Below the pieces are notes generated by a model. The model worked only from the letters and a program-made list of their open reading frames with translations, ran no database searches and was not told where the DNA came from. From NCBI GenBank assembly GCA_026399445.1, contig JAPLRA010000021.1, forward strand, positions 1 through 29,215: DNA of 29,215 nt, read 5' to 3'. This document shows, piece by piece, positions 8,901-16,254 of this stretch (the stretch's first letter is position 1; the number at the start of each line of letters is the position of its first letter). Source of the stretch: Sulfuritalea sp. GTDB lineage: Bacteria; Pseudomonadota; Gammaproteobacteria; Burkholderiales; Rhodocyclaceae. A program made the translations under genes and the position numbers.

Positions 8901-11277
8901 CTTCCTCGGGAATGACTTCCTCGGGAATGACTTCCTCGGGAGTCGGCGTTGGCGCTACGGCGATTTCGGCCTCGGCATCTTCGGCGCCGCCCAGGATCTC
9001 GCAGCGGTGGAACAACTCAGACGCATCGAAATGGCTGCTGCCGCCGGCTTCGAGTTGCACGACCCATTCCTTGAAAATCCCGGCGGCCAGATCGAGCGCT
9101 TCCATCAAGGGCGTTGTGGCGGGGCGTGCTTCGTGTAGCCAGCCGTTCATCACCTGTTCCACCGCCCAGGCGGCTTCGCCCAGATCGGTCAGGCCCACCA
9201 TGCGACCGCTGCCCTTCAGGGTATGGAAACTGCGGCGTAGCGTGACGAGCGAGGCCTGGTCGTTTGGCGTGGCATGCACCAGCGGCAGATGCTGGTTGAT
9301 GGTTGCCAGCACTTCGTTGGCTTCTTCGAGGAATATGGAGAGCAGTTCTGCGTCGAGCTCTTCCTCGCTGGCGTCCATCAGTCGCGAGGCCTCGGCGGAC
9401 GGCGCAGGAGTTTCGATGGGCGTTGCCGGCGCCGCAGGGGGCTCGGGCGCAAGCATTGGAGGAGCTTCAATCGCCTCGACTTCGAAGTCCGGCAATGCTT
9501 CTTCAGACGTCGCTTCTTCGAAAGTCGCGGCCTCGGCAGCAAAGTCTTCGATCGGCGCCGCCGGGGGCGGTGCCAAGGACTCCGGCGCGATGACCTCGGC
9601 TTCCTCTTGGACAGCATGCGCGGCGGGCGGCGGCGCAAGAATGGCGTCGATGTCGGCGGCGCCACCTTGCAACTGCGTGACGAAAAAGCCCAGCCCCGAA
9701 AGCTTCCTCGCCACGTCTTCGAAATCGCCGGCTTGCGGCGCGAATCCGGGTTCGGCGAAATGCTCGATGGCGGCCGCGCATTCGCCGAGTATGGTGTTGG
9801 CACGATCCTGACCGAGCACCATCAGCGCGCCCTGGATCTGGCGAATCGGTTGTGTCAGCGCCGGCAGAGTGGCTTGGCGTGAGGTGTCGCGGAAGAAGGC
9901 ATCCAGCGTTTGTTCAATGGCGCCGAGGTTGGAACGGATTTCACGTGCTACGGATTCCAGCAGCAGGCGTTCCTGGGCGCGCCGGGACATGGCGTCAAGG
10001 TGCGGCAGTTCCAGCGTTCCGAGTTCTTCACCGCGACCCAGCGCGGCGAGACGGTTGACGATGGTTTCCGCCGAGTGCGCGAAGTCGGCGTCGAGCGACT
10101 GGAAATTTTCCAGGGCGGATTCGGCGAGCAGGAGTGCGGTGGCCATCTCCTGCGCCATGATCTCGTTGTGTCGCGTCGGATCACGGCGCAACTGGTCTGT
10201 CTGTTCGAGAACGGCGGAAGTCAGCCGCATGTAGCCGGGCTGACCGGTGGCAGCGCCCTCTTCGGCAATCTTCGCCACGCGTTCGTGGAACGGCGGCAGT
10301 GCGGCGGCGGTACCGGCGCACAGGCGATTCCAGTCCTCCTTTGCGGCGGCCAGCAATTCACGCAAACGACGAATGTGCGGCAGCAGCCTTTCGGTCTCCG
10401 ACGGTGTTGCAGTGGGCACCATGCCGTCCAGACGATAGGCGGCACGGACGATGGCCAGCGCTTCGCCTCCTGCCGTGGCGCAGGCCGCCTGGTACAGCGC
10501 CTCGCGCAAAAGCGTCTCGTCTGCTTCGGCCTTGCCGTCGATGAGTTTCTTGATCTGCCCACCGAGGCGCATGGCAAACCGCTTGGCCTCCGGCAAATCG
10601 GCCAGTCCGTTTGCGGCGAGCGCATCGAGCACGCCCAGCGCGACCCACCAGTAGGCGCGGGCGGAGGGGGTGCCGCGCGTCAGTTCGATCATGGCCACCG
10701 AGACTTTCATTTCGGCGATGCCCTTGGGATCATTCTTGATCCACTTCAGCAGGCCGCGTTCAAAGCCCAGGCGCGCAGCCTTGAGGCGCGCCGCGAGAGC
10801 CTCCGGGGTCAGCGGCGCGGGATCCTTTTCGCGCTTCGGCGGGCGCTGGGTAAGGTCGGGGAAAAACAGCTCGGACGGCCCCGGAGCAGGCAGACCGCGC
10901 GCCACAACCATCGCGCGGTAGGGGAGAAACAGCCGCAGCGGCTGGTTCGGGTGACCGGCCATCAGGTCGTCGAGATATCCGCGCAACGCAGCAAAGCCGC
11001 CTTGCGCTGCTGCTATTGCAGCACCAACATCCTGAGTTGCGTCTTCGCCCAGCGTAGCCAGCAGTTGCTCGATCGCGTCGGCGAATTCGGTAATGCCGTC
11101 AAGGCCGACGATAGCCAGAGCACCATGCGCCTGGTGCATGCTGGTGCGGGCCTTCTTCAGGTCATCTGCAGCGGCATCGGCCGCATAGGCGGCGAGGCTC
11201 ACCCCGGCTCGTTCCAGGGCAAGGTCGATTTCCCCCTTGACCCAGGACAGTGGTCCGATGTCGAGATCCATGCTCAT
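5932..11277 (-). CDS. chpA: ChpA/PilL-type hybrid chemotaxis histidine kinase of the type IV pilus system
   Basis: 1781 residues, a CheA-like kinase with several phosphotransfer modules and a C-terminal receiver. Phosphotransfer histidines can be placed at H51 (AHGALAIVG, atypical), H685 (FHTLKGSGRM, canonical), H886 (AAHTTASIS, degenerate) and H1053 (LHTLKGSARM, canonical). The ATPase domain spans about 1310-1470, with LRNSVAHG and GRGVGMDVV. A CheW-like domain follows (about 1475-1610), then a receiver with DD near 1664 and the phospho-acceptor D1710 in LLDIEMP. Between Hpt modules, residues about 782-816 are seven PEEVI repeats. Family role: takes signals from PilJ through CheW-like PilI and phosphorylates PilG and PilH to control pilus extension and retraction. 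It is shorter than the roughly 2470-residue Pseudomonas aeruginosa ChpA. A hairpin lies in the 189-base gap from pilJ. Confidence 0.93.
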   Translation of the reverse strand: MSMDLDIGPLSWVKGEIDLALERAGVSLAAYAADAAADDLKKARTSMHQAHGALAIVGLDGITEFADAIEQLLATLGEDATQDVGAAIAAAQGGFAALRGYLDDLMAGHPNQPLRLFLPYRAMVVARGLPAPGPSELFFPDLTQRPPKREKDPAPLTPEALAARLKAARLGFERGLLKWIKNDPKGIAEMKVSVAMIELTRGTPSARAYWWVALGVLDALAANGLADLPEAKRFAMRLGGQIKKLIDGKAEADETLLREALYQAACATAGGEALAIVRAAYRLDGMVPTATPSETERLLPHIRRLRELLAAAKEDWNRLCAGTAAALPPFHERVAKIAEEGAATGQPGYMRLTSAVLEQTDQLRRDPTRHNEIMAQEMATALLLAESALENFQSLDADFAHSAETIVNRLAALGRGEELGTLELPHLDAMSRRAQERLLLESVAREIRSNLGAIEQTLDAFFRDTSRQATLPALTQPIRQIQGALMVLGQDRANTILGECAAAIEHFAEPGFAPQAGDFEDVARKLSGLGFFVTQLQGGAADIDAILAPPPAAHAVQEEAEVIAPESLAPPPAAPIEDFAAEAATFEEATSEEALPDFEVEAIEAPPMLAPEPPAAPATPIETPAPSAEASRLMDASEEELDAELLSIFLEEANEVLATINQHLPLVHATPNDQASLVTLRRSFHTLKGSGRMVGLTDLGEAAWAVEQVMNGWLHEARPATTPLMEALDLAAGIFKEWVVQLEAGGSSHFDASELFHRCEILGGAEDAEAEIAVAPTPTPEEVIPEEVIPEEVIPEEVIPEEVIPEEVIPEEVIPEETATEAPEEPQASAEVVSFPSPPPIRIGDVEVAPTLYNLYLDETREHIATLQANLGLEAVPDNEVIRAAHTTASISAATGMMPISSLARALEDALVRLSLVDATPSDAQRFVFARCAGALEGMLGAVAERRMPGEEAALAAELNAMTPASITSFEPAAEAFVELAVAEPVAPDVPEITLTAAERRAARIEDEIDEQILPLFLEESVDLMREIGEGLRNWRAAPTDIEISRTLQRALHTLKGSARMAGAMGCGELLHSMEDRIEQATAMKSVQPATIDGLETSYDRTAMLIEHLRNPNAALPEAEEPEHHSAEAVAVVESAKAELPHPEHKAAAVAVHAPGPAQPAAAAFVPAPQVHLRVRADLVDQLVNEAGEVAIARGRIEGEMLALKASLLELTENVIRLRKQLREVEIQSESQMQSQQTLASEHSQEFDPLEFDRFTRFQEVTRMMAESVNDVATVQQNLLRNLDHANAAVAAQARLSRELSQRMMGVRMVPFESLAERLHRVVRQAAKDSGKRANLDIRHGQTELDRSVLDKMAGPLEHLLRNSVAHGLEDSAARAAAGKEAIGQISMSLAQEGNEIVVSIADDGAGLNFERIRKRAVDGGLIAADAETDEATLTQLIFQPGFSTATELTALSGRGVGMDVVKSETSSLGGRIEVTTATGQGSTFRIYLPLTLAVTQAVLVTAGNRIYAIPSSMIEQATAHKPDSATQIRSTGSTEWLGNRYPYHYLPVLLGERSATPPPARRHWILLVKGGTERVALEVDSLTGNQEIVVKAVGPQLARVPGLAGATVLGNGEVALILNPVGLAGRAMERASTPLPEVAAPTETQIIASAAATAAATAAAVMVVDDSLTVRKIAGRLLARHGYHVLTAKDGVDALEQLGEVIPDVMLLDIEMPRMDGFDLARNIRADKRLKHIPIIMITSRTADKHRQHAKEIGVNHYLGKPYDEEELLACISECVEKKN
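8831..8935 (-). repeat. 15-bp tandem repeat, seven units, in frame inside chpA
   Basis: Seven adjacent units of TCGGGAATGACTTCC (+ strand), starting at 8831, 8846, 8861, 8876, 8891, 8906 and 8921. Only the third unit differs, by one base at its end. On the coding strand each unit adds five residues (PEEVI), so copy number can change without altering the frame. The repeats form an acidic, proline-rich linker between the H685 and H886 modules. Near-identity of the units at DNA level suggests recent expansion by slippage. Confidence 0.95.
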
Positions 11278-11365
11278 GAAAAGCTATTCACCACGCGACA
11301 GGTTAACGTGAAACAACTCGTTCGGAGTCCCCTGTGATGGACGCGCGCGGCGCGCCGACCGGTAA

Positions 11366-11381
11366 CCCCCCGCGAGGGGGG
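11366..11381. repeat. Strong C6/G6 hairpin in the pilJ-chpA gap
   Basis: CCCCCC, loop GCGA, GGGGGG: a perfect six-pair stem in the 189-base space between the pilJ stop (11467) and the chpA start (11277). Flanking bases include the palindromic GCGCGCGGCGCGC and another G6 run. There is no T-run on the minus strand after the stem, so it is more likely an RNA-stability or REP-like element than a full terminator. Nothing else convincing is seen in this gap. Confidence 0.45.
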
Positions 11382-11466
11382 AAGGGGGGCGGGCGACCAA
11401 TTGGCTTTCGCGTGTTTCATCTTCTGCGGGCGGCGCTCGTTGCCATGGCCGTTTGGGATGTTCTCT

Positions 11467-13503
11467 TCACACCTTGAAGCCCGAGACCGAGCCCTTGAGT
11501 TCGACAGCGAGCTCGGTAAGCTCGCCAATCGACACGGCGGTTTCCTGCGTGCTGCTGGTGGTTTGCCCGGTAATCCGAAGAATGCCCTGCATCGAGTCCG
11601 CCACCTGGGTGGCGATGTCGGCCTGGGCCTGCGTATCGGTCGAGATCGCTTGAATCAGGCGGGCAAGATCCTGTGACACGCTGGAGATTTCGTTCAGCGC
11701 CTGACCAGCGGCGTCTGACAGCTTGGCCCCTTCGACCACGCCCTGCGTCGAATATTCCATGGCCGCCACGGCATCGTGGGTGTCGGTCTGAATTGTCTTG
11801 ACGATGGCGGCAATCTGCTTCGTTGCCTCGCCGGAGCGTTCGGCCAGTCGTTGAACTTCTTCCGCCACCACCGAGAAGCCTCGTCCGGCCTCGCCTGCCG
11901 AGGCGGCCTGAATGGCGGCGTTCAGCGCCAGCACGTTGGTCTGTTCCGTAATGTCGGAAATCAGTTCGACGATTTCACCGATCTCCTGCGACGATTCGCC
12001 GAGCCGCTTGATCCGTTTCGAAGTTTCCTGGATCTGGGTGCGGATTTCGTTCATGCCGGTAATCGAGTTCGACACGGCCGCCGCGCCTTTCTGCGCGGCT
12101 TCAAGCGAGGCGCGCGCCACACGAGCTGATTCCAGGGCCGAGGAAGATACGGTCTTCATCGAATTGGCCATTTCCAGAACCACCGCGTTGGCGTTCTGAA
12201 TTTCAGTCGACTGCACTTTGGTGGCGGCGATCAGATCGTTGGAGGTACTTTGCGCGGCGCTCGAGGCGCGGGTTACGCGTTCGGCCGCGTCGTTGATGCG
12301 TCGTACCAGCACGGCGAGTTCTTCAACCGTGTAATTCACCGAGTCGGCAATGGCGCCCGTAATGTCCTCGGACACGGTGGCGCGGATGGTCAGGTCACCG
12401 TCGGCCAGGTCGCCCATTTCGTTCATCAGACGCAGAATGGCGCCCTGCGTTGCATCCTTCGCTGCTTCTGCGATGCGGCGCTGGTGATCGGCCTCATCGC
12501 TGCGACGGAGACCTTCGTCGTTGAAGGCTTTGACCATCAGCACCAGCATGACCAGAGCCAGCGAGCCGAAGATGGCCGCGGAGAATGACGAGGCGTCCTG
12601 TTCGGTGATTTCCTTCTCATAGGCGTTGGCCAGAGCCTCGGTATTGCCGCTCATGGAACGCCAACCGTTGATCACCGTGGCGCCGGCGCTGCGTGCGCTT
12701 GCCAGGGCCTTAAGGTTGCCGGACAGGGTGGGTATGGCGGCCTGCATTGCTTTCAGGCTTTTTGCCAACGGGGTTTCGGCGGGCGCCAGTTCCTGCGCGG
12801 TGGCGATATCTTTTGCCAGCTGTACGGCCATCGCTTCGTCAAAGCCTGGTGCCACAGCAAGATGGGTAGAGGCTCGCAAAATCCGCTCGGTTAGTCCGGG
12901 CAGCTTGCCGCCGGCGGTTTCGGCAGATGCGCTCATGGCCTGGCCATTCTGTAGCGCTTCCTTGGCAAGGCGTCCAATCGCCGAGAAACGGATTTCCTGC
13001 GCCAGCAGCAGACTGATGATTTCGTCCTGCTTGGCCCAGGCTTCGCGCAAGGCGTCGAGTGCGGGGCGGGTCTCCAAGCTGGTGGCTGATACTTTGATGC
13101 CCCTGATTTCACCCCCTTCGATCAGACCTTCTAGAAGCCTGTTGAAGTTGTCGCGTGCGTCACGCAGTTCAGTGAAGCCCTCGGACTGCCCCTGCATGGC
13201 GTTCAGCGCAGCCTTGGGAATCTGCTGGGTCAGCGGGGCAATGTGGCTGACGACCGACAGGTAGGTGGTGCCCCGGGTGGTTGCCTGACCTTGCATGAAG
13301 ATCGCGGCGATGGTGATGAGGAGACTGATCAGAAAGATCGTGCCGAGGATTCGAAACTGGGTCTCGATATCGAGAAGGCCGATCAGCGGCAGGCCTTTGC
13401 GGCGACGGTCTTCTGCGGGAGCCGCTGCAGGGGCTCTCTCCTGGGCCGCATCCCGGGAGCGTCGGTCAAAGTTTGGCAACGAGAAGGGCAGCTTGAAGGC
13501 CAT
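11467..13503 (-). CDS. pilJ: Type IV pilus methyl-accepting chemoreceptor PilJ
   Basis: 678 residues. A cytoplasmic N-terminal tail of about 50 residues is followed by TM1 (about 52-70), a periplasmic PilJ-type sensor region with repeated helical segments, and TM2 (about 302-322). A HAMP-like region and a long coiled-coil signalling domain make up the C-terminal half. The MCP hairpin is clear: ITEQTNVLALNAAIQAA, then AGEAGRGFSVVAEEV. Family role: senses pilus or surface contact and controls the ChpA kinase through PilI. A good ribosome site (GGAAAGGA) lies about 7 bases before the ATG at 13503. The gene follows pilI by 21 bases and precedes chpA. Confidence 0.95.
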   Translation of the reverse strand: MAFKLPFSLPNFDRRSRDAAQERAPAAAPAEDRRRKGLPLIGLLDIETQFRILGTIFLISLLITIAAIFMQGQATTRGTTYLSVVSHIAPLTQQIPKAALNAMQGQSEGFTELRDARDNFNRLLEGLIEGGEIRGIKVSATSLETRPALDALREAWAKQDEIISLLLAQEIRFSAIGRLAKEALQNGQAMSASAETAGGKLPGLTERILRASTHLAVAPGFDEAMAVQLAKDIATAQELAPAETPLAKSLKAMQAAIPTLSGNLKALASARSAGATVINGWRSMSGNTEALANAYEKEITEQDASSFSAAIFGSLALVMLVLMVKAFNDEGLRRSDEADHQRRIAEAAKDATQGAILRLMNEMGDLADGDLTIRATVSEDITGAIADSVNYTVEELAVLVRRINDAAERVTRASSAAQSTSNDLIAATKVQSTEIQNANAVVLEMANSMKTVSSSALESARVARASLEAAQKGAAAVSNSITGMNEIRTQIQETSKRIKRLGESSQEIGEIVELISDITEQTNVLALNAAIQAASAGEAGRGFSVVAEEVQRLAERSGEATKQIAAIVKTIQTDTHDAVAAMEYSTQGVVEGAKLSDAAGQALNEISSVSQDLARLIQAISTDTQAQADIATQVADSMQGILRITGQTTSSTQETAVSIGELTELAVELKGSVSGFKV

Positions 13504-13524
13504 GGGTAGTCCTTTCCGGAACGC

Positions 13525-14015
13525 TCAAAGAGCGATGTCGAGGTAGTTCGGGTCGGCCAGCAGCGCAGGGATGCGCAACTGGGTCCAAATGACGTCTTGT
13601 GCGTCCGTAAAGCGACCACCCAGCCATGGTGCGGACGCAGCCCCAGTGCGCGACGCACCAGCAGGGCGCTATTGATGCCATGTCGGGCACCGACCAGCAG
13701 CAGCCGCGATTGCGCGTTGATGGGGGTGGGCGCGCCGCCGCGCCATGCGGAAAAATCCACCACGCTATAGAGCACGCCGCGAATGTTGGCGATGCCGGCA
13801 AACCACGGCTTGGTCAGCGGCGCAGGCGTAAGTTGCGGCAGGGGCGACACTTCGCCCGAGTCGGCAAGATCGATCAGCCAGTGGCTGCCCCCGGGAAGAT
13901 CGTCGGCACCCGATTCGATGCCAAGCAACGCCTGGGCGCCTTCGCCGCGCCGTGCGGACAGAAGACGCTCGGAGAGGCCTTGCTGGAATTCGCGCAGACT
14001 GATGCGCTTGGCCAT
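13525..14015 (-). pseudogene. pilI: CheW-like adaptor PilI, frameshifted with a short internal deletion
   Basis: From the ATG at 14015 the frame gives 127 residues of a CheW-type protein (MAKRISLREFQ, WFAGIANIRGVLYSVVDF, SRLLLVG, RRALGLR), then nonsense that would run on to 13383 inside pilJ. The true C-terminus is in another frame: APWLGGRFTDAQ, VIWTQLRIPALL, ADPNYLDIAL, stop at 13525-13527, giving a normal 21-base gap to pilJ. The switch is near 13634. Joined, the fragments give about 162 residues, some 15 fewer than usual for PilI, so several codons plus a frame-changing remainder are missing. An 8-bp inverted repeat (TGCGTCCG/CGGACGCA) flanks the junction. PilI couples PilJ to the ChpA kinase, so real loss should affect twitching. 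A sequence error is possible. Confidence 0.85.
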
Positions 14016-14032
14016 GGTTCAGGCCTCCCGCC

Positions 14033-14096
14033 GGGCCGCCCCAAGGGGGGCCTGCGCCCTCTTGGGGGGCCGCGAAGCGAAGCGAGCGTGGGGGCC
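14033..14096. repeat. REP-like GC-rich element between pilI and pilH
   Basis: It contains a long imperfect hairpin: CCCCAAG (14039-14045) pairs with CTTGGGG (14061-14067), and the inner GGGGGC and GCCCT arms extend the stem around a CTGC loop. The tail is GCGAAGCGAAGCGAGCGTG followed by a G-run. The layout resembles the GC-rich palindromic elements scattered between genes in many betaproteobacteria; that similarity is from memory, not from a search. Within the pil operon it could stabilise mRNA or attenuate transcription. Confidence 0.5.
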
Positions 14097-14104
14097 GTTC
14101 ATTG

Positions 14105-14470
14105 TTAGCCCAGTGCGGCGATCTTGGCCAGCAAGACCGGGCCATCGACCGGCTTGGTGACGTAATCCTGGGCACCCTGCCGCATGCCCCAGACCTTGTC
14201 GGTCTCTTGATCCTTGGTCGTACAGATGATGACCGGAATATCCTTGGTCGCCGCATCTTTCGACAACGCCCGGGTGGCCTGAAAGCCGTTGGTGCCCGGC
14301 ATCACCACATCCATCAGGATGAGGTCGGGCTTGATCTGCTTGGCCCGTTCGACGCCTTCGTCCCCGCTGTCGGCGGTACTGACTTCGTAACCGCCGCTGA
14401 GCAGGAGTTGGGTCAGGATGTGGCGCTCGGTGGGGGAGTCGTCAATGATCAGAACAGTTTTGATGGGCAT
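14105..14470 (-). CDS. pilH: Type IV pilus response regulator PilH
   Basis: 121 residues, a single receiver domain with no output domain. Acidic pocket D10-D11, phospho-acceptor D54 in LILMDVVMPG, T84 in IICTTK and K106 in VTKPVDG are all present. Family role: accepts phosphate from the ChpA kinase; in Pseudomonas it acts with PilG to set pilus retraction and cAMP output. It lies 34 bases after pilG, and a REP-like element separates it from pilI. Confidence 0.93.
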   Translation of the reverse strand: MPIKTVLIIDDSPTERHILTQLLLSGGYEVSTADSGDEGVERAKQIKPDLILMDVVMPGTNGFQATRALSKDAATKDIPVIICTTKDQETDKVWGMRQGAQDYVTKPVDGPVLLAKIAALG

Positions 14471-14504
14471 GGGGGTCGGCTCGCAAAAAAGGGAAACTAC
14501 TCAG

Positions 14505-14897
14505 TCAGGAACGCGCAGCGTGAGCGGCCACGGTTTTAAGAAGACTATCCTTGGTAAAAGGTTTGGTCAGATACTCGTCTGAGCCCACCATGCGCCCGCG
14601 CGCACGGTCAAAGAGGCCATCCTTTGAAGAAAGCATGATCACCGGGGTCGACGCGAATTTCGCGTTCTTCTTGATCAGCGCGCAGGTTTGATAGCCATCG
14701 AGGCGTGGCATCAGAATGTCGCAGAAGACCACGTTGGGCTGGTGATCGTTGATCTTTGCCAGCGCATCAAAGCCGTCTTCCGCCAGCACCACCTGGGCGC
14801 CGGCCTGCAGCAGAAAAATTTCGGCGGTCTTGCGAATGGTGTTCGAATCATCGATCACCATCACCTTGATGCCGGAAAGCGGGGGTGTGTCGCTCAC
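14505..14897 (-). CDS. pilG: Type IV pilus response regulator PilG
   Basis: 130 residues, a stand-alone receiver: D16-D17, phospho-acceptor D60 in VVFCDILMPRLDG, and the lysine of YLTKPFTKD. The start is a GTG at 14897, chosen because GGAG lies six bases before it. Family role: phosphorylated by ChpA and promotes pilus extension. It is the first gene of the pil-chp cluster, so the main promoter should be in the 162-base gap up to the rubredoxin stop. That gap holds a run of eight C (14997-15004) and AT-rich patches, but I found no clear -35/-10 pair. Confidence 0.93.
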   Translation of the reverse strand: MSDTPPLSGIKVMVIDDSNTIRKTAEIFLLQAGAQVVLAEDGFDALAKINDHQPNVVFCDILMPRLDGYQTCALIKKNAKFASTPVIMLSSKDGLFDRARGRMVGSDEYLTKPFTKDSLLKTVAAHAARS

Positions 14898-15059
14898 GTT
14901 ACTCCATGTCGCATTCTGACTTCAATTGTGGCGGCCGTGGGTGGAACAAAAAACCAGCCATGAAAACACGCCCGTCATGAGCGCAATTTTTCATATCCCC
15001 CCCCGCCGTCCCGTTCGTTGTTTTCTACCGGGGCCAAGCATTGCTACCCTCAATCATAC

Positions 15060-15242
15060 TTATATTTTGACAATTTCGAAGTCTTCCTTGCGCGCACCAC
15101 ATTCGGGGCAGGTCCAGTTGGGGGGTATTTCATCCCAGTGCGTTCCGGCGGGCAGACCTTCTTCCGGCAGCCCCGTCCTTTCGTCATAAATGAATCCACA
15201 AATCAGGCAGATCCATTTGGAGTAGGTCGGCTCGGGTTTCAT
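15060..15242 (-). CDS. rubA: Rubredoxin
   Basis: 60 residues. Two iron-binding knuckles: C12-L-I-C15-G and C45-P-E-C48-G, with the usual W-x-C start and the central IPxxWTCP. The length is typical for a single-domain rubredoxin. Family role: one Fe in a Cys4 site, small cytoplasmic electron carrier; the partner here is unknown. It is divergent from thiD and upstream of pilG on the same strand. Confidence 0.96.
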   Translation of the reverse strand: MKPEPTYSKWICLICGFIYDERTGLPEEGLPAGTHWDEIPPNWTCPECGARKEDFEIVKI

Positions 15243-15260
15243 GACGTGGTTGTCGGCTAT

Positions 15261-15286
15261 GTCCGCCGTGGCTGGTGCCGGCGGAC
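15261..15286. promoter_or_regulatory. Dyad symmetry in the rubredoxin-thiD divergent region
   Basis: GTCCGCC (15261-15267) and GGCGGAC (15280-15286) are perfect inverted arms around a 12-base spacer, 19 bases before the rubredoxin start and 80 before thiD. It could be an operator or an mRNA hairpin. A TAGAAT at 15301-15306 may serve as a -10 box for thiD, but no -35 match is seen at the right distance. No TPP riboswitch features were found. Confidence 0.3.
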
Positions 15287-15366
15287 GGTATCCCTTCAGA
15301 TAGAATCGCAGAATATTAACTCAAGCCGCTGACCGCTCGATACGCCCGGGACGGATCAGGACATTC

Positions 15367-16224
15367 ATGACCGCCGCCCCTCCAGCCAACCCGTCTCCGC
15401 CCATTGTTCTGACTTTTGCTGCCGCCGACCCGACCGGTGGGGCAGGATTGCAGGCCGACATTCTGACGCTGGCCAGCCTGGGCTGCCACCCGCTTACCGT
15501 CGTGACGGCGATTACCGTGCAGGACACGACGGGCGTCGAAGGGGTTTTGCCGATAGATGCCGAGTGGGTCGCCGACCAGGCCCGCGCCCTGCTGGAGGAC
15601 ATGCCGGTGGCAGCGTTCAAGCTGGGCATGATGGGCAGCGTCGAGGTCATCGCGGCAATTGCCGAGGTGATTTCGGACTATCCCGATATTCCCGTGATCC
15701 TCGATCCCGTGCTGGCTTCGGGGCGCGGCGACCAGTTTGCCGACGAGGAAATGATCGAAGCCATGATCGGCCTGCTGCTGCCGCAGACCACGCTGCTGAC
15801 GCCCAACAGCCTAGAAGCCCGGCGGCTTGCGCAGCAGCTTGGAGAACTCCACCAAGACACGCGCCTCGAACTCGGTCTCGCCGAATGCGCTCATCGCCTG
15901 ATCAATGCCGGGTGCGAGTACGTGCTGGTGACGGGCACTCATGAGGGAACGCCGCAGGTGGTCAATACGCTCTACGGCAGCCATGGTGCGGTGCGCAGTG
16001 ATCGATGGGATCGCCTGCCCGGCAGCTATCACGGTTCGGGCTGCACACTGGCCTCGGCGATTGCCGCCCACCTCGCCAGTGGGGCGGAGGTGGCCGACGC
16101 GGTCATGGGTGCGCAGGAATATACCTGGCGCACACTGGCGGCCGGTTTCCGGCCCGGTATGGGACAATTCATTCCCGATCGCCTGTTCTGGTCGCGGGAA
16201 GAGGATGAAGCAGATGAAGCCTGA
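15367..16224 (+). CDS. thiD: Hydroxymethylpyrimidine/phosphomethylpyrimidine kinase
   Basis: 285 residues, ribokinase fold. The N-terminus has TFAAADPTGGAGLQADI, the substrate-binding region of ThiD; KLGMMGS and PVILDPVLASGRGD follow, and the C-terminal GSYHGSGCTLASAIAA carries the anion-hole and catalytic Cys typical of the family. Role: phosphorylates HMP and HMP-phosphate to HMP-pyrophosphate for thiamine synthesis. AGGA precedes the ATG by about 8 bases. It is followed by thiE after 30 bases, which is consistent with a thiamine operon. Confidence 0.94.
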   Translation: MTAAPPANPSPPIVLTFAAADPTGGAGLQADILTLASLGCHPLTVVTAITVQDTTGVEGVLPIDAEWVADQARALLEDMPVAAFKLGMMGSVEVIAAIAEVISDYPDIPVILDPVLASGRGDQFADEEMIEAMIGLLLPQTTLLTPNSLEARRLAQQLGELHQDTRLELGLAECAHRLINAGCEYVLVTGTHEGTPQVVNTLYGSHGAVRSDRWDRLPGSYHGSGCTLASAIAAHLASGAEVADAVMGAQEYTWRTLAAGFRPGMGQFIPDRLFWSREEDEADEA

Positions 16225-16254
16225 TTTTCCGCGCTTTCTTACGGATTCTTCCAA

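Noticed and set aside
8831..8935. CRISPR-like tandem repeat
   Set aside because: Units are directly adjacent with no spacers and are in frame inside a coding gene.
6079..9882. Long + strand frames opposite chpA, including 607- and 361-residue ones
   Set aside because: They are antisense shadows created by the high GC third-position bias of chpA. The 361-residue frame contains SGMTS repeats that are just the complement of the PEEVI minisatellite.
11274..11528. 84-residue minus-strand frame between pilJ and chpA
   Set aside because: It overlaps the end of pilJ, is rich in Arg/Ser/Pro with no recognisable motif, and covers the GC-rich hairpin; it looks like a chance frame.
14997..15004. Run of eight C as a phase-variation tract
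   Set aside because: It lies outside any gene, over 90 bases before the pilG start, with no promoter pair around it that would make length matter.
15243..15366. Possible TPP riboswitch before thiD
   Set aside because: No CUGAGA-type or other conserved thi-box elements are visible, and the 124 bases are shared with a divergent promoter region.
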